A DNA stretch of 39,024 nt from an uncultured bacterium (GTDB lineage Bacteria; Krumholzibacteriota; Krumholzibacteriia; LZORAL124-64-63), in NCBI GenBank assembly GCA_937864225.1, contig CALMJK010000005.1, positions 520,212 through 559,235 on the forward strand, read 5' to 3'. This document shows positions 18,782-27,939 of the stretch, in pieces (positions within the stretch are counted from its first letter, which is position 1; each line of letters starts with the position of its first letter). A program made the translations under genes and the position numbers. Under the pieces are notes generated by a model. It was not told the DNA's origin and did not search any database. It saw nothing but the letters and a program-made list of their open reading frames with translations.

Positions 18782-19759
18782 TCAATGCCGGGCGTCCGCG
18801 ATCGGTCCGACGAGGCGCTGGCGCCACCAGGCGAGCAGGTCGGCCAAGGTGGTCCGCAGCGGCAAGCGCGGTTCCCAACCGGTCGCCTTGCGGAACTTGT
18901 CGCAGCAGCCACGCAGGACCGGGACGTCGCTGGGGCGCAGCCGCGCCGGGTCGGGGCGCGTGGCGACCTCGACGCCGGCCAAATCGGCCAGCATTCCCAG
19001 CAGCTCGCGGATGCTCACGTCCTGACCGGAACAGATATTGTAGACCTCGGCGCTCTTTCCCCGCTCGAGAGCGAGAGCATAGGCGCGGGCCACGTCGCGC
19101 ACGTCGGTGAAGTCGCGGCGGGCCTCCAGATTGCCGACCGCGATCACGGGTTCGCGCAAGCCCAGGGACACTTCGGCGACCTGACGGGCGAAATCCGAGC
19201 TGACGAACGGTTCCCCCCGGCGGGGGCCGGTGTGGTTGAAGCCGCGGGTTCGCACCACGTCCAGCCCGTAGCTGCGGGCGTACTGCCAGGCCAGCAGGTC
19301 CTGGGCCACCTTGCTCACGGCGTAGGGGCTGAGGGGTCGCAGCGGGGTGTCCTCGGTGATGGGCAGTTCGTGGGGCTGCACGAGCCCGTACTCCTCGCTG
19401 CTGCCGGCGATCTGGATCCGGCACGTCAGACGAGCGGCGCGCACCGCCTCCAAGAGGTTGAGCTGCCCGCGGATGTTGGTCGTCAGCGTGGCGTCCGGCG
19501 CCTGCCAACTCGCCGGCACGAAGGATTGGGCGGCGAGGTGGAAGATCCACGCCGGGCGCACCGCCGCGATCGTGTCGGCCATGGCGCGCGCGTCCGTGAT
19601 GTCGCCCTCGATCAGGCGCAGTCGGCCGGCCAGATGCGCGACGTTGTCGTCACGGCTGCGCCAGCGGCGCAGGCCCCACACCTCGTGTCCGGCCTCGATC
19701 AGATGGTCCGCTAGGTGGGAACCCGCGAATCCCGTCACGCCGGTGATCAGCACTTTCAT
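18782..19759 (-). CDS. NAD-dependent sugar epimerase/dehydratase (GMD/RMD-like)
   Basis: 325 residues, extended short-chain dehydrogenase. Rossmann motif GVTGFAGSHLADHL, IFHLAAQSFVPASW, catalytic YAVSKVAQD (Tyr-x3-Lys), and TRGFNHTGPRRGEPFVSSDF, which resembles GDP-mannose 4,6-dehydratase and GDP-6-deoxy-4-keto-mannose reductase rather than UDP-glucose epimerase. Likely makes a deoxy-hexose nucleotide for envelope glycans. ATG at 19759 has GGAGA six bases upstream. It follows the CoA-binding protein gene by 25 bases, and a 92-base gap without recognisable signals separates it from the dehydrogenase gene. Confidence 0.86.
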   Translation of the reverse strand: MKVLITGVTGFAGSHLADHLIEAGHEVWGLRRWRSRDDNVAHLAGRLRLIEGDITDARAMADTIAAVRPAWIFHLAAQSFVPASWQAPDATLTTNIRGQLNLLEAVRAARLTCRIQIAGSSEEYGLVQPHELPITEDTPLRPLSPYAVSKVAQDLLAWQYARSYGLDVVRTRGFNHTGPRRGEPFVSSDFARQVAEVSLGLREPVIAVGNLEARRDFTDVRDVARAYALALERGKSAEVYNICSGQDVSIRELLGMLADLAGVEVATRPDPARLRPSDVPVLRGCCDKFRKATGWEPRLPLRTTLADLLAWWRQRLVGPIADARH

Positions 19760-19784
19760 CGATCGTCTCCAGGTCGGACCCGCG

Positions 19785-20225
19785 TCACGCGTTCATCAGC
19801 CGCAGCCATTCCTTGTACAGGCAGCGGTCCATGACCACCCGCAGGCCTGCCGCGCGCGCCCGCGCGGCGGCGGCGGGATGCACGACGTCCTCCTGCAGCC
19901 AGAGCGCTTTCGCGCCGCAGGCGATCGCCTCCTCGACGATGGCGGGCACCGCGTCGCTGCGGCGGAAGACATCGACCAGGTCGAGCCGGCCCGGCACCGC
20001 GGCCAGCGTGGCGTAGACGGGGCGTCCCAGCACCTCGTTCAAGAGGGGATTCACGCCCACGACGTCCACGCCCAGACCGATCAGGAATTTCGCGATGCCA
20101 TGGCTGGCGCGGTCCTCGCGGTCGGATATGCCCACGACCGCCACGCGGCGCAGGCCCGCGAGCAGGGCGCGGATCTCGTCGTCGGCCGGATTGTCGAAGC
20201 CAGGGTCGGGGGCGGTCCCGCTCAT
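19785..20225 (-). CDS. CoA-binding domain protein (YccU-like)
   Basis: 146 residues. A Rossmann-like CoA-binding domain: RRVAVVGISDREDRASHGIAK, VVGVNPLLNEVLGRPVY, DLVDVFRRSDAVPAIVEEA, and KALWLQEDVVHPAAAARA ending in VVMDRCLYKEW. Small stand-alone members such as E. coli YccU have no established reaction. Starts GTG 20231, ATG 20228 and ATG 20225 are consecutive codons; 20225 is preferred because it sits five bases from GGAGGG. First gene of the minus-strand sugar-nucleotide operon, although nothing links its biochemistry to sugars. Confidence 0.88.
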   Translation of the reverse strand: MSGTAPDPGFDNPADDEIRALLAGLRRVAVVGISDREDRASHGIAKFLIGLGVDVVGVNPLLNEVLGRPVYATLAAVPGRLDLVDVFRRSDAVPAIVEEAIACGAKALWLQEDVVHPAAAARARAAGLRVVMDRCLYKEWLRLMNA

Positions 20226-20524
20226 CATCACCCTCCAGGCAGCGCGGCCCGGGCCGGCAAGGTTCGCTGGGGCGGAATCAGGCGCCGCCCGGGCTGCAGG
20301 CGAGGTTTCGGGGAGCTTGATCGCATCGGCGCGCGGGCAAAGACCGTGCTCCGGCGCGGCCGGGGCGCGCCCGCCGAATCTACCCGGTCGGACCGGGAAT
20401 GTCCAGATGGCGCCCGCGTCGCGCGCCGGCTTTTCGCTGTTCCGCGTCCGGCCGCCCCGCTATCCTCCGCCGATGAACCGGGGCCGCGCGCCCCGCGGGC
20501 GCGACGCGCCGGAGGTTGCCCGCG
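20226..20524. other. Divergent intergenic region (about 300 bases)
   Basis: This is the longest gene-free stretch in the window, between the minus-strand CoA-binding gene and the plus-strand oxidoreductase. It should hold promoters in both directions. I see the ribosome sites (GGAGGG for the left gene, GGAGG at 20511 for the right) and a lone TATCCT at 20461-20466 that could be a plus-strand -10 but lacks a -35. No hairpin, repeat or small gene is supported. Confidence 0.5.
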
Positions 20525-22540
20525 ATGAATCCTGCCGCGATGGCCGTCCTGCTGCTGCTCTCTCTGGCTTTTTTCGCCAACACGATCGCCGGCCGCTGGT
20601 GGCTCCTGCGCGCGGCGCAGCCCGAGCGGCGGGTCGACCGGCCGTGGCGGCGCCTGCGCGGACTGCTGGTGCTCGGCTTCGGCCAGCAGCGGCTGCTCTG
20701 GGAGCGAGGCGCCGGCCTGATGCACGCCGGCATCTTCGCCGGCTTCCTGGTGGTCAGCGTGCGGACGGTCACGCTCATCGGACGTGGGTTCGACCCCGAG
20801 TTCCAGCTGCCGCTGCTGGGCGCGGGCGCGGGCCTCGTGTACGCCACCGTCAAGGATCTGGGCGCGGTCATCGTGCTCGCGGCGGTGGCCTACGGCCTGT
20901 GGCGACGCCTGGTGACGCGCCCGGCGCGCCTGTCGCTGTCCGCCGAGGGGGTGTTGATCCTGCTGTGGATCGCCGCCCTGATGGCGACGGACCTGCTGGG
21001 CGACGCCGCCCTGTTCAGCCTGCGCCCGGACCATCCCGAGGCGGCCTGGGCCGCGGTCTCGCGCGGCCTGTCGGCGCTCTACGCCGGAAGCACCCGGGAT
21101 GTCGCCGACGCCTGGTGGCGGGCGATGTTCTGGAGCCACTGCGCGCTCGTGCTCGCGTTCCTCAACTACCTTCCCCACGGCAAGCACTTCCACGTGCTCA
21201 CCTCGCTGCCGGCGGTCTATCTGAGGCGGCTGACGCCGCCGGCGGCGGCGGATCCCCTGGAGTTCGAGGGACGCGAGACCTTCGGCGTCGGACGGATCGA
21301 GGAGTTCTCCTGGCGGCGGATCCTCGACATGTACACCTGCACCGAATGCGGCCGCTGCAACGTCAACTGCCCCACCGCGGTCACGGGCAAGCCGCTCGCC
21401 CCGAAGTCCCTCATCTGCGCCGAGCGCGATCACCTGTACGCCCTCGCCCCGGCGCTCGAGGGCGTGGGCAAGCTCAGAGCGCAGGGCCGCGCCGCCGCGG
21501 CCGCGGCGGCGGCGGACGCGCTCTCCCGCCCGCGCCTGACGGGCGACGTGAACAGCGAGGACGCGATCTGGGCCTGCACCACCTGTGGCTGGTGCCAGTC
21601 GGCCTGTCCCGTCGTGATCGAGCACGTCGCGCACGTCGTGGATCAGCGCCGGTACCTGACCATGACGGAAGCGCGCGTCCCGCCCGAAATGCACAATGCG
21701 CTGCGGGGCCTCGAGAACAACAGCAACCCGTGGAACGCAAGCGCCGGCGGGCGCGCCGACTGGATCGGGGACCGGCCGGTGCCGCGCATGAGCGATAAGG
21801 GGAAAGCGCGCTATTTGTTTTTCGTGGGTTGCGCGGGAGCCTTCGACGCGCGCAACCAGGACGTGGTGCGCGCGACCTGCGGCCTGTTCGACCGCGCGGG
21901 CCTGGACTATGCGGTGCTGGGCCTCGAAGAGGGGTGCTGCGGCGACCCGTCGCGCCGGCTCGGCCATGAATATCTCTTCGCGGCGCAGGCGCGGCAGAAC
22001 GTGGAGACCTTTCGCCGCTACGGCGTCGAGAAGATCGTGACCGCGTGCCCGCACTGCTACAACACGCTTCGCAACGAATACCCGCAGTTCGGCCTCGAGG
22101 GAGTCGAGGTGCTGCATCATTCCGAATTGCTGGCGCGGCTCTTGGCGGACGGACGGCTGCGCCTCGGGCCGGGGGCGAGCGCGACCGTCGCCTACCACGA
22201 CTCCTGCTATCTGGGGCGGCACAACGGGGTGTACGACGCGCCGCGCGACGCGCTGCGGGCCGTGCCGGGTCTCGCGTTGGCGGAGCCGCCCCGGAGTCGC
22301 CGCGAGGGGTTCTGCTGCGGCGCCGGCGGCGGCCGCATGTTCCTGGAGGAGCGCCTGGGGACGCGCATCAACCACGCCCGCATCGCCGAGGTCGCCGCCA
22401 CTGGGGCGGCGGCGGTTTGCACGGCCTGCCCGTTCTGCTTAACCATGTTGGGAGACGCCATCAAGGAGACGGACCGCGCCGGGAGTCTGACCGCGTTCGA
22501 TCTCGCGGAGATCATCGCGCGCCATCTGCAGGACGCGTGA
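20525..22540 (+). CDS. Membrane Fe-S oxidoreductase, probable ETF:(mena)quinone oxidoreductase (EtfD/DUF224 type)
   Basis: 671 residues. Residues 1-235 form about six membrane segments resembling the nitrate-reductase gamma (heme b) domain, with candidate heme ligands His67 (LMHAGIF), His205 (FWSHCALV) and His221/223 (GKHFHV). Two [4Fe-4S] motifs follow: CTECGRCNVNCPTAV (272-286) and CTTCGWCQSACPVV (351-364). The C-terminal half has two CCG domains: GCAG, GCCGDPSRR, CPHCYNTL; then HDSCYLGRHNG, FCCGAGGGR, CPFCLTM. This order is that of mycobacterial EtfD and syntrophic DUF224 proteins, which move electrons from reduced ETF into the quinone pool. etfBA lie 12 kb away in the same window. ATG has GGAGG nine bases upstream. 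An HdrD-like role is the alternative. Confidence 0.85.
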   Translation: MNPAAMAVLLLLSLAFFANTIAGRWWLLRAAQPERRVDRPWRRLRGLLVLGFGQQRLLWERGAGLMHAGIFAGFLVVSVRTVTLIGRGFDPEFQLPLLGAGAGLVYATVKDLGAVIVLAAVAYGLWRRLVTRPARLSLSAEGVLILLWIAALMATDLLGDAALFSLRPDHPEAAWAAVSRGLSALYAGSTRDVADAWWRAMFWSHCALVLAFLNYLPHGKHFHVLTSLPAVYLRRLTPPAAADPLEFEGRETFGVGRIEEFSWRRILDMYTCTECGRCNVNCPTAVTGKPLAPKSLICAERDHLYALAPALEGVGKLRAQGRAAAAAAAADALSRPRLTGDVNSEDAIWACTTCGWCQSACPVVIEHVAHVVDQRRYLTMTEARVPPEMHNALRGLENNSNPWNASAGGRADWIGDRPVPRMSDKGKARYLFFVGCAGAFDARNQDVVRATCGLFDRAGLDYAVLGLEEGCCGDPSRRLGHEYLFAAQARQNVETFRRYGVEKIVTACPHCYNTLRNEYPQFGLEGVEVLHHSELLARLLADGRLRLGPGASATVAYHDSCYLGRHNGVYDAPRDALRAVPGLALAEPPRSRREGFCCGAGGGRMFLEERLGTRINHARIAEVAATGAAAVCTACPFCLTMLGDAIKETDRAGSLTAFDLAEIIARHLQDA

Positions 22541-22599
22541 ATGGGCAAAGGGGCGTGCAGTCCGACGTCTATGATAGCCGGGAAAGGTTGTGCAGTCGC

Positions 22600-23256
22600 G
22601 TGGGATCCTTCGCCGTCATGGATTGCGCACTCGTCACTTTGGCGACCGGCCGGCGGGCGCTGAACCTGAGGGAACTTGCGGAGCATTTGCGCGTCGTAGA
22701 TCTGGACAGCATCTATTACCACTTCTGGGGCACTCTCCTGCGCCCAGGCTTCGACCATCCCGAATTCAACAACGACTTCGCCGCCTGGGCGCGCCACGCT
22801 CTGCACGACTACGTGCTAGCGGAACGCTTGGCCGTCGTGGATCCAGCCGAGTACGAGGACCTTGAGGATCTGCGGCGCGATCTGCTGGACATCATCGAGG
22901 AGCGCCTTGACGAGCGGGAATTCGTGCCTTGGGCCAGATCTGGCCAGCAGTTCAATTTTCTGACCGCCGTGCTCGTCGTATTCGACACGCACGTGCGCCT
23001 CGACGATCCAGCAGCGCTGCCGTCAGCGGTGGCTGAAATGTCGCTGGGCAGCATTTTCTACCATTTCATTGATGCGCGCCGGCGCGATCCGAAAGGCCTC
23101 GACGATTTCCGCGCTTGGCTGTGCGGTGCGGATGGTCGCTACCGGGATCTGTGCAGCGCATTGGCGGCCCTCGATCCCTATTTCTCGACACTGAGCCAGA
23201 CCCGTCGCCGCTTGGCTGCGCTGCTGGCTGATCATTTGGGGAAGGCAGGGCTGTGA
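22600..23256 (+). CDS. DUF5752 family protein of the trehalose cassette
   Basis: About 218 residues, no known catalytic motif. FAVMDCALVTLATGRRALNL at the N-terminus, then LDSIYYHFWGTLLRPGFDHPEFNNDF (as segments IYYHFWGTLLRP and FDHPEFNNDFAAWA) and a partial internal echo, GSIFYHFIDARRRDPKGLDDF, suggest a duplicated alpha-helical unit. Such proteins commonly precede TreT-like genes. GTG at 22600 is chosen because it gives the family's short lead-in to FAVxDCAL; earlier in-frame GTGs (22537, overlapping the upstream stop, and 22555) and ATG 22618 remain possible. Its stop overlaps the treT GTG (GTGA). It may regulate or partner the transferase; this is inference from context only. Confidence 0.78.
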   Translation: MGSFAVMDCALVTLATGRRALNLRELAEHLRVVDLDSIYYHFWGTLLRPGFDHPEFNNDFAAWARHALHDYVLAERLAVVDPAEYEDLEDLRRDLLDIIEERLDEREFVPWARSGQQFNFLTAVLVVFDTHVRLDDPAALPSAVAEMSLGSIFYHFIDARRRDPKGLDDFRAWLCGADGRYRDLCSALAALDPYFSTLSQTRRRLAALLADHLGKAGL

Positions 23257-24494
23257 GCTTGAGCATCGAGGACTATGCGCGCGTAGCTCGCCCGGAGGCG
23301 GTGGAACGCCTGAGGCAGTTGGCACGACCTCTGACGGGCGCGCGTGTAGTGCACGTAAATTCCACGCGCGAGGGGGGAGGCGTCGCGGAGATCTTGGCCA
23401 AGCTCGTGCCCTTCATGAATGAGTTGGGCATGCACGCGAGTTGGGAAGTCCTCGTCGGCGAGAGAGCGTTCTATGATTGCACCAAGCGGTTTCACAACGG
23501 CCTGCAAGGGCATGTCGTCGAACTGCCCCCCGCCCTTTTGCGGGCATATGAACAGACTAACCGCGATAACCTTGATCGGCTGGACACAACTCTGCGCGAA
23601 GCGGACTTCGTGTTCATCCACGATCCCCAGCCGGCGCCGTTGCTGCGGCTCTGCGGGGAGCGCCGCGGCCGCTGGTTCTGGCGTTGCCACATCGACGTGA
23701 GCCGGCCCCACCGGCCCGTATGGAAATATCTGCGGCCGCACGTCGCGGACTACGACGCCAGCATCTTTTCGTTGGCGGATTTCGCCCAACCGCTGCCGCA
23801 CCCTCAGTTTATTGTCCCTCCGAGCATCGATCCGCTCACCGACAAGAATCGTGAACTCCAGGATGAGGAGATCCGTGCTGTGCGTGCCCGCTTCGGGATC
23901 GATCCTGACCGTCCCCTGGTCGCGCAGATCTCGCGCTTTGACCGCTTCAAGGATCCGGTGGGCGTAATCCGCGCCTGGCGCCTCGCGCGCCGCTTCCTGC
24001 CGGATGTGCAGCTCGTGCTGGCCGGGGGCGGGGCCAGCGACGACCCGGAAGGCGCGCAAGTGTTGGCGGATGTGCAAGAGGCGGCCGCCGCGGAGGCTGA
24101 CTGCCATGTCCTGCTGCTGCCTGCCGATGCTCACCGCACGATCAATGCGCTGCAGCGCACGGCTGCGGTCGTGCTTCAGAAATCGTTGCGAGAGGGGTTC
24201 GGCCTGACGGTCGCGGAGGCAATGTGGAAAGGTCGGCCCGTGATCGGGGGCAACACCGGCGGCATCCGGCTGCAGATCGTCAACCACCACACCGGCTTTC
24301 TGGTCGACACGCCCGAGGGGGCCGCGCTGCGCCTGCGCTATCTGATGGACCGAGAGGACCTGCGCCACGAAATGGGCGAGAAGGCGAGGCGGTTCGTGCG
24401 CGACCATTTCCTCATCACGCGCCATCTGGCCGAGTATCTGGCGATGATGGTAGCCCTGCGGCGCGGCATGAGCAGCCGCGTCTCTCTAAGCTGA
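23253..24494 (+). CDS. treT: TreT-like trehalose synthase glycosyltransferase (GT4)
   Basis: 413 residues. VVHVNSTREGGGVAEILAKL at the N-terminus, FWRCHIDVSRPHRPVW in the acceptor region, QISRFDRFKDPVGVI, and the donor-site run REGFGLTVAEAMWKGRPVIG followed by GGNTGGIRLQI match the trehalose glycosyltransferring synthase family. TreT joins NDP-glucose and free glucose directly to trehalose. GTG start overlaps the DUF5752 stop, with GGGGAAGG upstream. Followed within seven bases by otsB. The distinction from other GT4 enzymes rests on the STREGGGVAE and CHIDxSRP motifs and on the neighbours. Confidence 0.85.
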   Translation: MSLSIEDYARVARPEAVERLRQLARPLTGARVVHVNSTREGGGVAEILAKLVPFMNELGMHASWEVLVGERAFYDCTKRFHNGLQGHVVELPPALLRAYEQTNRDNLDRLDTTLREADFVFIHDPQPAPLLRLCGERRGRWFWRCHIDVSRPHRPVWKYLRPHVADYDASIFSLADFAQPLPHPQFIVPPSIDPLTDKNRELQDEEIRAVRARFGIDPDRPLVAQISRFDRFKDPVGVIRAWRLARRFLPDVQLVLAGGGASDDPEGAQVLADVQEAAAAEADCHVLLLPADAHRTINALQRTAAVVLQKSLREGFGLTVAEAMWKGRPVIGGNTGGIRLQIVNHHTGFLVDTPEGAALRLRYLMDREDLRHEMGEKARRFVRDHFLITRHLAEYLAMMVALRRGMSSRVSLS

Positions 24495-24501
24495 GCACGC
24501 G

Positions 24502-25287
24502 ATGGACCGGCTGGACGAATTTTTCGAGCGGCTCCGGAGCGCGTCTTCGCGTATGTTGCTGCTTGACTACGATGGCACTCTGGCGCCTTTCGTTGCCGCC
24601 CGCAGCCGAGCCGTGCCATATGCGGGGGTGCCGGGCGTCCTCGCGCGCATCATGGAGGCGGAACGAACTCGGCTCGTGATCGTGAGCGGGCGCGCGGCCA
24701 GCGAGGTGGCGGATTTGCTCGGCCTCGATCCGGCGCCGGAAATTCTCGGCTGCCACGGTTGGGAGCGCCGCGGCCCGGACGGCGCGACACGTCTGGCTCC
24801 GCTGCCAGAGTCGGCGCGAACGGCCCTGGAATCCGCAGGACGAACTTTGATCGCCGCCGGGATGAGCGAACATTGCGAAATCAAGCCGGCCGGGATCGCC
24901 GTGCACTGGCGTGGCCTCGCGCCCCGCGAGACTGCAAGAGTCGAGGCGGTGGCCCGCGCGACACTGATGCCGCTCGCCGCGACGGCGGGGGTACGTCTGG
25001 ATCCTTTCGACGGCGGTCTGGAATTGCGCCCGAGCGGTCGCGATAAGGGGACGGTCGTCCGCGAGCTGCTCCGGGAGATGGGTTCTGGCGCCGTCGTGGC
25101 CTATCTCGGTGATGACCGTACGGATGAGGACGCCTTCCACGCGCTGGGCGGCCACGGTCTGGCGGTGCTCGTGGCCAGAGCGCCACGATCCACGGCGGCG
25201 GGCACGCTCCTGCGGTCGGCGGACGAGGTGCTGGCGTTCCTGGGCCGTTGGGAGAGGGCAGTGGCAAGCGTGTGGGGGCAATCATGA
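24502..25287 (+). CDS. otsB: Trehalose-6-phosphate phosphatase
   Basis: 261 residues. HAD-superfamily phosphatase: nucleophile motif LLLDYDGTLAPF (Asp22/Asp24), VIVSGRAASEV, LELRPSGRDKGTVV and the Mg-binding YLGDDRTDEDAF. It removes phosphate from trehalose-6-phosphate made by the next gene. ATG lies seven bases after the treT stop; the stop overlaps the otsA ATG (ATGA). Motif order and length are those of OtsB. Confidence 0.93.
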   Translation: MDRLDEFFERLRSASSRMLLLDYDGTLAPFVAARSRAVPYAGVPGVLARIMEAERTRLVIVSGRAASEVADLLGLDPAPEILGCHGWERRGPDGATRLAPLPESARTALESAGRTLIAAGMSEHCEIKPAGIAVHWRGLAPRETARVEAVARATLMPLAATAGVRLDPFDGGLELRPSGRDKGTVVRELLREMGSGAVVAYLGDDRTDEDAFHALGGHGLAVLVARAPRSTAAGTLLRSADEVLAFLGRWERAVASVWGQS

Positions 25288-26774
25288 GGCAGCCCGCGGG
25301 CCCCGAGCGCCGGCTTATTTTGCTCTCGAACCGCCTGCCGTTCGTGGTCCAACGAGACGCGCAGGGTGGCACCACCGTGGAGCCGGGCGCCGGTGGTTTG
25401 GTCACGGCACTCGCTCCGGTGCTGCGCGATAGAGGTGGGACCTGGATCGGCTGGTCGGGAGCGCTCGACGAAGAAAACCTCGACCTGCCCCGGATGCTGA
25501 GAGGCGCGGCGCGCGCGAGCGGATACTCGCTCGAGCCGATCCAATTGACTGCGCGCGAGCGAACATTTTTCTATCACGGCTTCGCCAATGAAATCGTCTG
25601 GCCCCTCTTCCATGATCTTCAGAGTCGCTGCCGCTTCGAATCCGGATACTGGGAGAGCTATCGCGACGTGACTCGCAAGTACGCCGCGGCTGCGGCGGGC
25701 CTGACGCGGCACGGGGATCTGATCTGGGTGCACGACTACCACTTGATGAGCGTCGGACGCGAACTGCGCGAGATGGGCGTGCACAACCGGCTCGGCTTCT
25801 TCCTGCACATCCCATTCCCGCCGCTTGACATCTTCTTGAAGCTTCCGTGGCGGTTCCCGATCCTGCGCGATCTGCTGACATACGATTTGATCGGGTTCCA
25901 AACACTGCGCGACCGGCGCAATTTCGTGCAGTGCGTGCGCCGCTTAGGGGAAGGGGCAGTGGTCAGGGGCAAAGGACAGGTGACGAGGCTGCGGGGCGCG
26001 GGGTGCGAGACTAGGCTCGGCGTCTTCCCGATCGGCATCGACTTTCGCGAGTTCGCGCATCGTGCCAGCGCTCCCGAAGTGACGGCGGCCGCCGCGAGCG
26101 TAGCAGCCCATCATCATGGCGGTTGTCTGCTCTTGGGCGTTGACCGGCTCGACTACACCAAGGGAATCCCGGAGAAACTGCTGGCCTTCAGAGAAGCGCT
26201 GCGTCGGAATCCCGACATGCTGGGTCGCGTCACGCTCGTGCAGGTAGTTGTACCTAGCCGCGGCGAGATCCCGCAGTACTCCGACCTTCTGGGTGAGATC
26301 GAACAGTTGGTCGGACGCATCAACGGCGAGTTCACGCGCGCCGGCTGGTTGCCTGTGCACTACATGTACCGCAGTCTCCTACAACCCGAGTTGCTTTCCT
26401 ATTACCGGGCCGCAGACGTGCTGCTGACCACGCCCTGCAAGGACGGAATGAACCTCGTGGCCAAGGAGTACTGCGCTTGCCAACTCCAGGAGCGCGGGGT
26501 TCTGATTTTGAGCGAGTTCGCCGGCGCCGCTGCCCAGCTTCAGCGCGGCGCGCTGTTGGTGAATCCATACGACACTGAGGGCATGGCCGAGGCGATCCGT
26601 ATCGCGTGCGCGATGCCCGAGGCGGAGCGTCGGAAGCGCATGCACCGGATGCGGCTTGTCATCCGGCGGCAGGACGTGTTCTGGTGGGTCAACGGCTTTC
26701 TGGAAGCTTGGAGCGGGGGTCGCTTGGACAATTTCCCTGTCCAGGACGATTACATGCCCGAGGCGCCGGCCTAG
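25284..26774 (+). CDS. otsA: Trehalose-6-phosphate synthase
   Basis: 496 residues, GT20 family. [12 protein letters not shown] and the GAGGLVTAL nucleotide loop, [43 protein letters not shown] and the sugar-nucleotide motif [12 protein letters not shown] are all present. It makes trehalose-6-phosphate from NDP-glucose and glucose-6-phosphate; OtsB then dephosphorylates it. ATG overlaps the otsB stop. Base use differs from the flanks: bases 25561-25620 are 28/60 G+C by hand count, whereas many flanking lines exceed 80%. The cassette may have been acquired horizontally. Confidence 0.95.
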   Translation: MRQPAGPERRLILLSNRLPFVVQRDAQGGTTVEPGAGGLVTALAPVLRDRGGTWIGWSGALDEENLDLPRMLRGAARASGYSLEPIQLTARERTFFYHGFANEIVWPLFHDLQSRCRFESGYWESYRDVTRKYAAAAAGLTRHGDLIWVHDYHLMSVGRELREMGVHNRLGFFLHIPFPPLDIFLKLPWRFPILRDLLTYDLIGFQTLRDRRNFVQCVRRLGEGAVVRGKGQVTRLRGAGCETRLGVFPIGIDFREFAHRASAPEVTAAAASVAAHHHGGCLLLGVDRLDYTKGIPEKLLAFREALRRNPDMLGRVTLVQVVVPSRGEIPQYSDLLGEIEQLVGRINGEFTRAGWLPVHYMYRSLLQPELLSYYRAADVLLTTPCKDGMNLVAKEYCACQLQERGVLILSEFAGAAAQLQRGALLVNPYDTEGMAEAIRIACAMPEAERRKRMHRMRLVIRRQDVFWWVNGFLEAWSGGRLDNFPVQDDYMPEAPA

Positions 26775-26805
26775 CCGTGGCTGAAACCTTTCTCGGAGGC
26801 GGAAC

Positions 26806-27891
26806 ATGACCCGCCAACCCAGCGTGCGCTCGACGCCCCGCCTGGATCGCCTGTGGCGGGCGGGCCAGGCGTTTCTCGGCGTCGAGTTGCCGATCATGTG
26901 CGGCGCCATGACCTGGATCAGCGAGCCGGGGCTCGTCTCGCTCATGAGCGAGCTGGGCGCCTTCGGCGTGCTGGCGGCCGGCAACATGCCGCCGGCGCAG
27001 CTGGCCGCCCAGATCGACGAGACGCGGCGCCTGACGGCTCGACCGTTTGGCGCGAACATCATCGTGATCGCGCCGAACTATCAGGCGCACCTCGACGTCG
27101 TCTGTGAGAAACGGCTCGGACACATGTTCTTCGCCGGTTCGATTCCGCGGCAGAGCGAGGTGCGGCGGGCGAAGGAATCCGGCGCCAAAGTGGTCTGCTT
27201 CGCCAGCACCGACTCCATCGCCCGGCGCATGATCGATTATGGCGCCGACGCGCTGGTGCTGGAAGGGAGCGAAGCTGGGGGCCACATCGGGCACGTCTCC
27301 ACGACGGTCCTGCTGCAGGAGATCCTGTTTCGCTTCGACGACGTGCCGATCTTCATTGCCGGGGGCATCGCCGACGGACGCATGATCGGGCACCTCTGCC
27401 TGATGGGGGCCGCGGGCGCCCAACTCGGCACGCGTTTCGTCGTGGCCGAGGAGTGCAGCGCCCACGCCAGGTTCAAGGACGCGTTCATGAAGGCCCGTTC
27501 GCGCGAGGCGATCGCCACGCCGCAGTACAGCAGCAAATTGCCGGTCGTGGCGGTTCGCGCTTTGCACAACCGCGCCATGGAGGATTTCGGCCGGCTCCAG
27601 CTCGAATTGCTGGAAAAGATTCAACACGGCCGGATCACGCGCCCCGCGGCGCAGTATGAAGTCGAGCACTTCTGGGTCGGCAGCCTGCGGCGGGCCGCCG
27701 TCGACGGCGAGATCGAGACCGGCTCGCTCATGGCGGGCCAGAGCGTCGGCTTGGTCGGCCGGATCCAGCCGCTGCGCGAAATCCTGCAGCAGCTCGTGGA
27801 CGAGGCGGATCTGGCGGTGACGGCCGCCGAGCGGCGACTGCAGGGAAAGCGCGTGCCCAACGCGCCCGCGGCGGTCCAGGATCGGGACTGA
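26806..27891 (+). CDS. Nitronate monooxygenase / FabK-like flavoprotein
   Basis: 361 residues, FMN-binding TIM barrel. Begins near LGVELPIMCGAMTWIS, then AFGVLAAGNMPPAQL, FGANIIVIAP, the histidine motif GSEAGGHIGHVSTTVLL, PIFIAGGIADGRM and MGAAGAQLGTRFVVAEEC. Members oxidise nitronates or act as enoyl-ACP reductase II; the last 70 residues differ from both reference types, so specificity is open. ATG at 26806 has GGAGGCGG upstream. It sits alone between the trehalose cassette (31 bases away) and a small zinc-ribbon gene (48 bases), with G+C returned to the regional level. Confidence 0.86.
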   Translation: MTRQPSVRSTPRLDRLWRAGQAFLGVELPIMCGAMTWISEPGLVSLMSELGAFGVLAAGNMPPAQLAAQIDETRRLTARPFGANIIVIAPNYQAHLDVVCEKRLGHMFFAGSIPRQSEVRRAKESGAKVVCFASTDSIARRMIDYGADALVLEGSEAGGHIGHVSTTVLLQEILFRFDDVPIFIAGGIADGRMIGHLCLMGAAGAQLGTRFVVAEECSAHARFKDAFMKARSREAIATPQYSSKLPVVAVRALHNRAMEDFGRLQLELLEKIQHGRITRPAAQYEVEHFWVGSLRRAAVDGEIETGSLMAGQSVGLVGRIQPLREILQQLVDEADLAVTAAERRLQGKRVPNAPAAVQDRD

Positions 27892-27939
27892 GCGCCGCCG
27901 AGCTCGGCGGTTAATTTTCGGCGAAAGAGAGGACGAGGC

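Noticed and set aside
22570..22575. TATGAT as a promoter for the trehalose cassette.
   Set aside because: A good -10 but with no recognisable -35 at 15-19 bases, so it was not listed as a feature.
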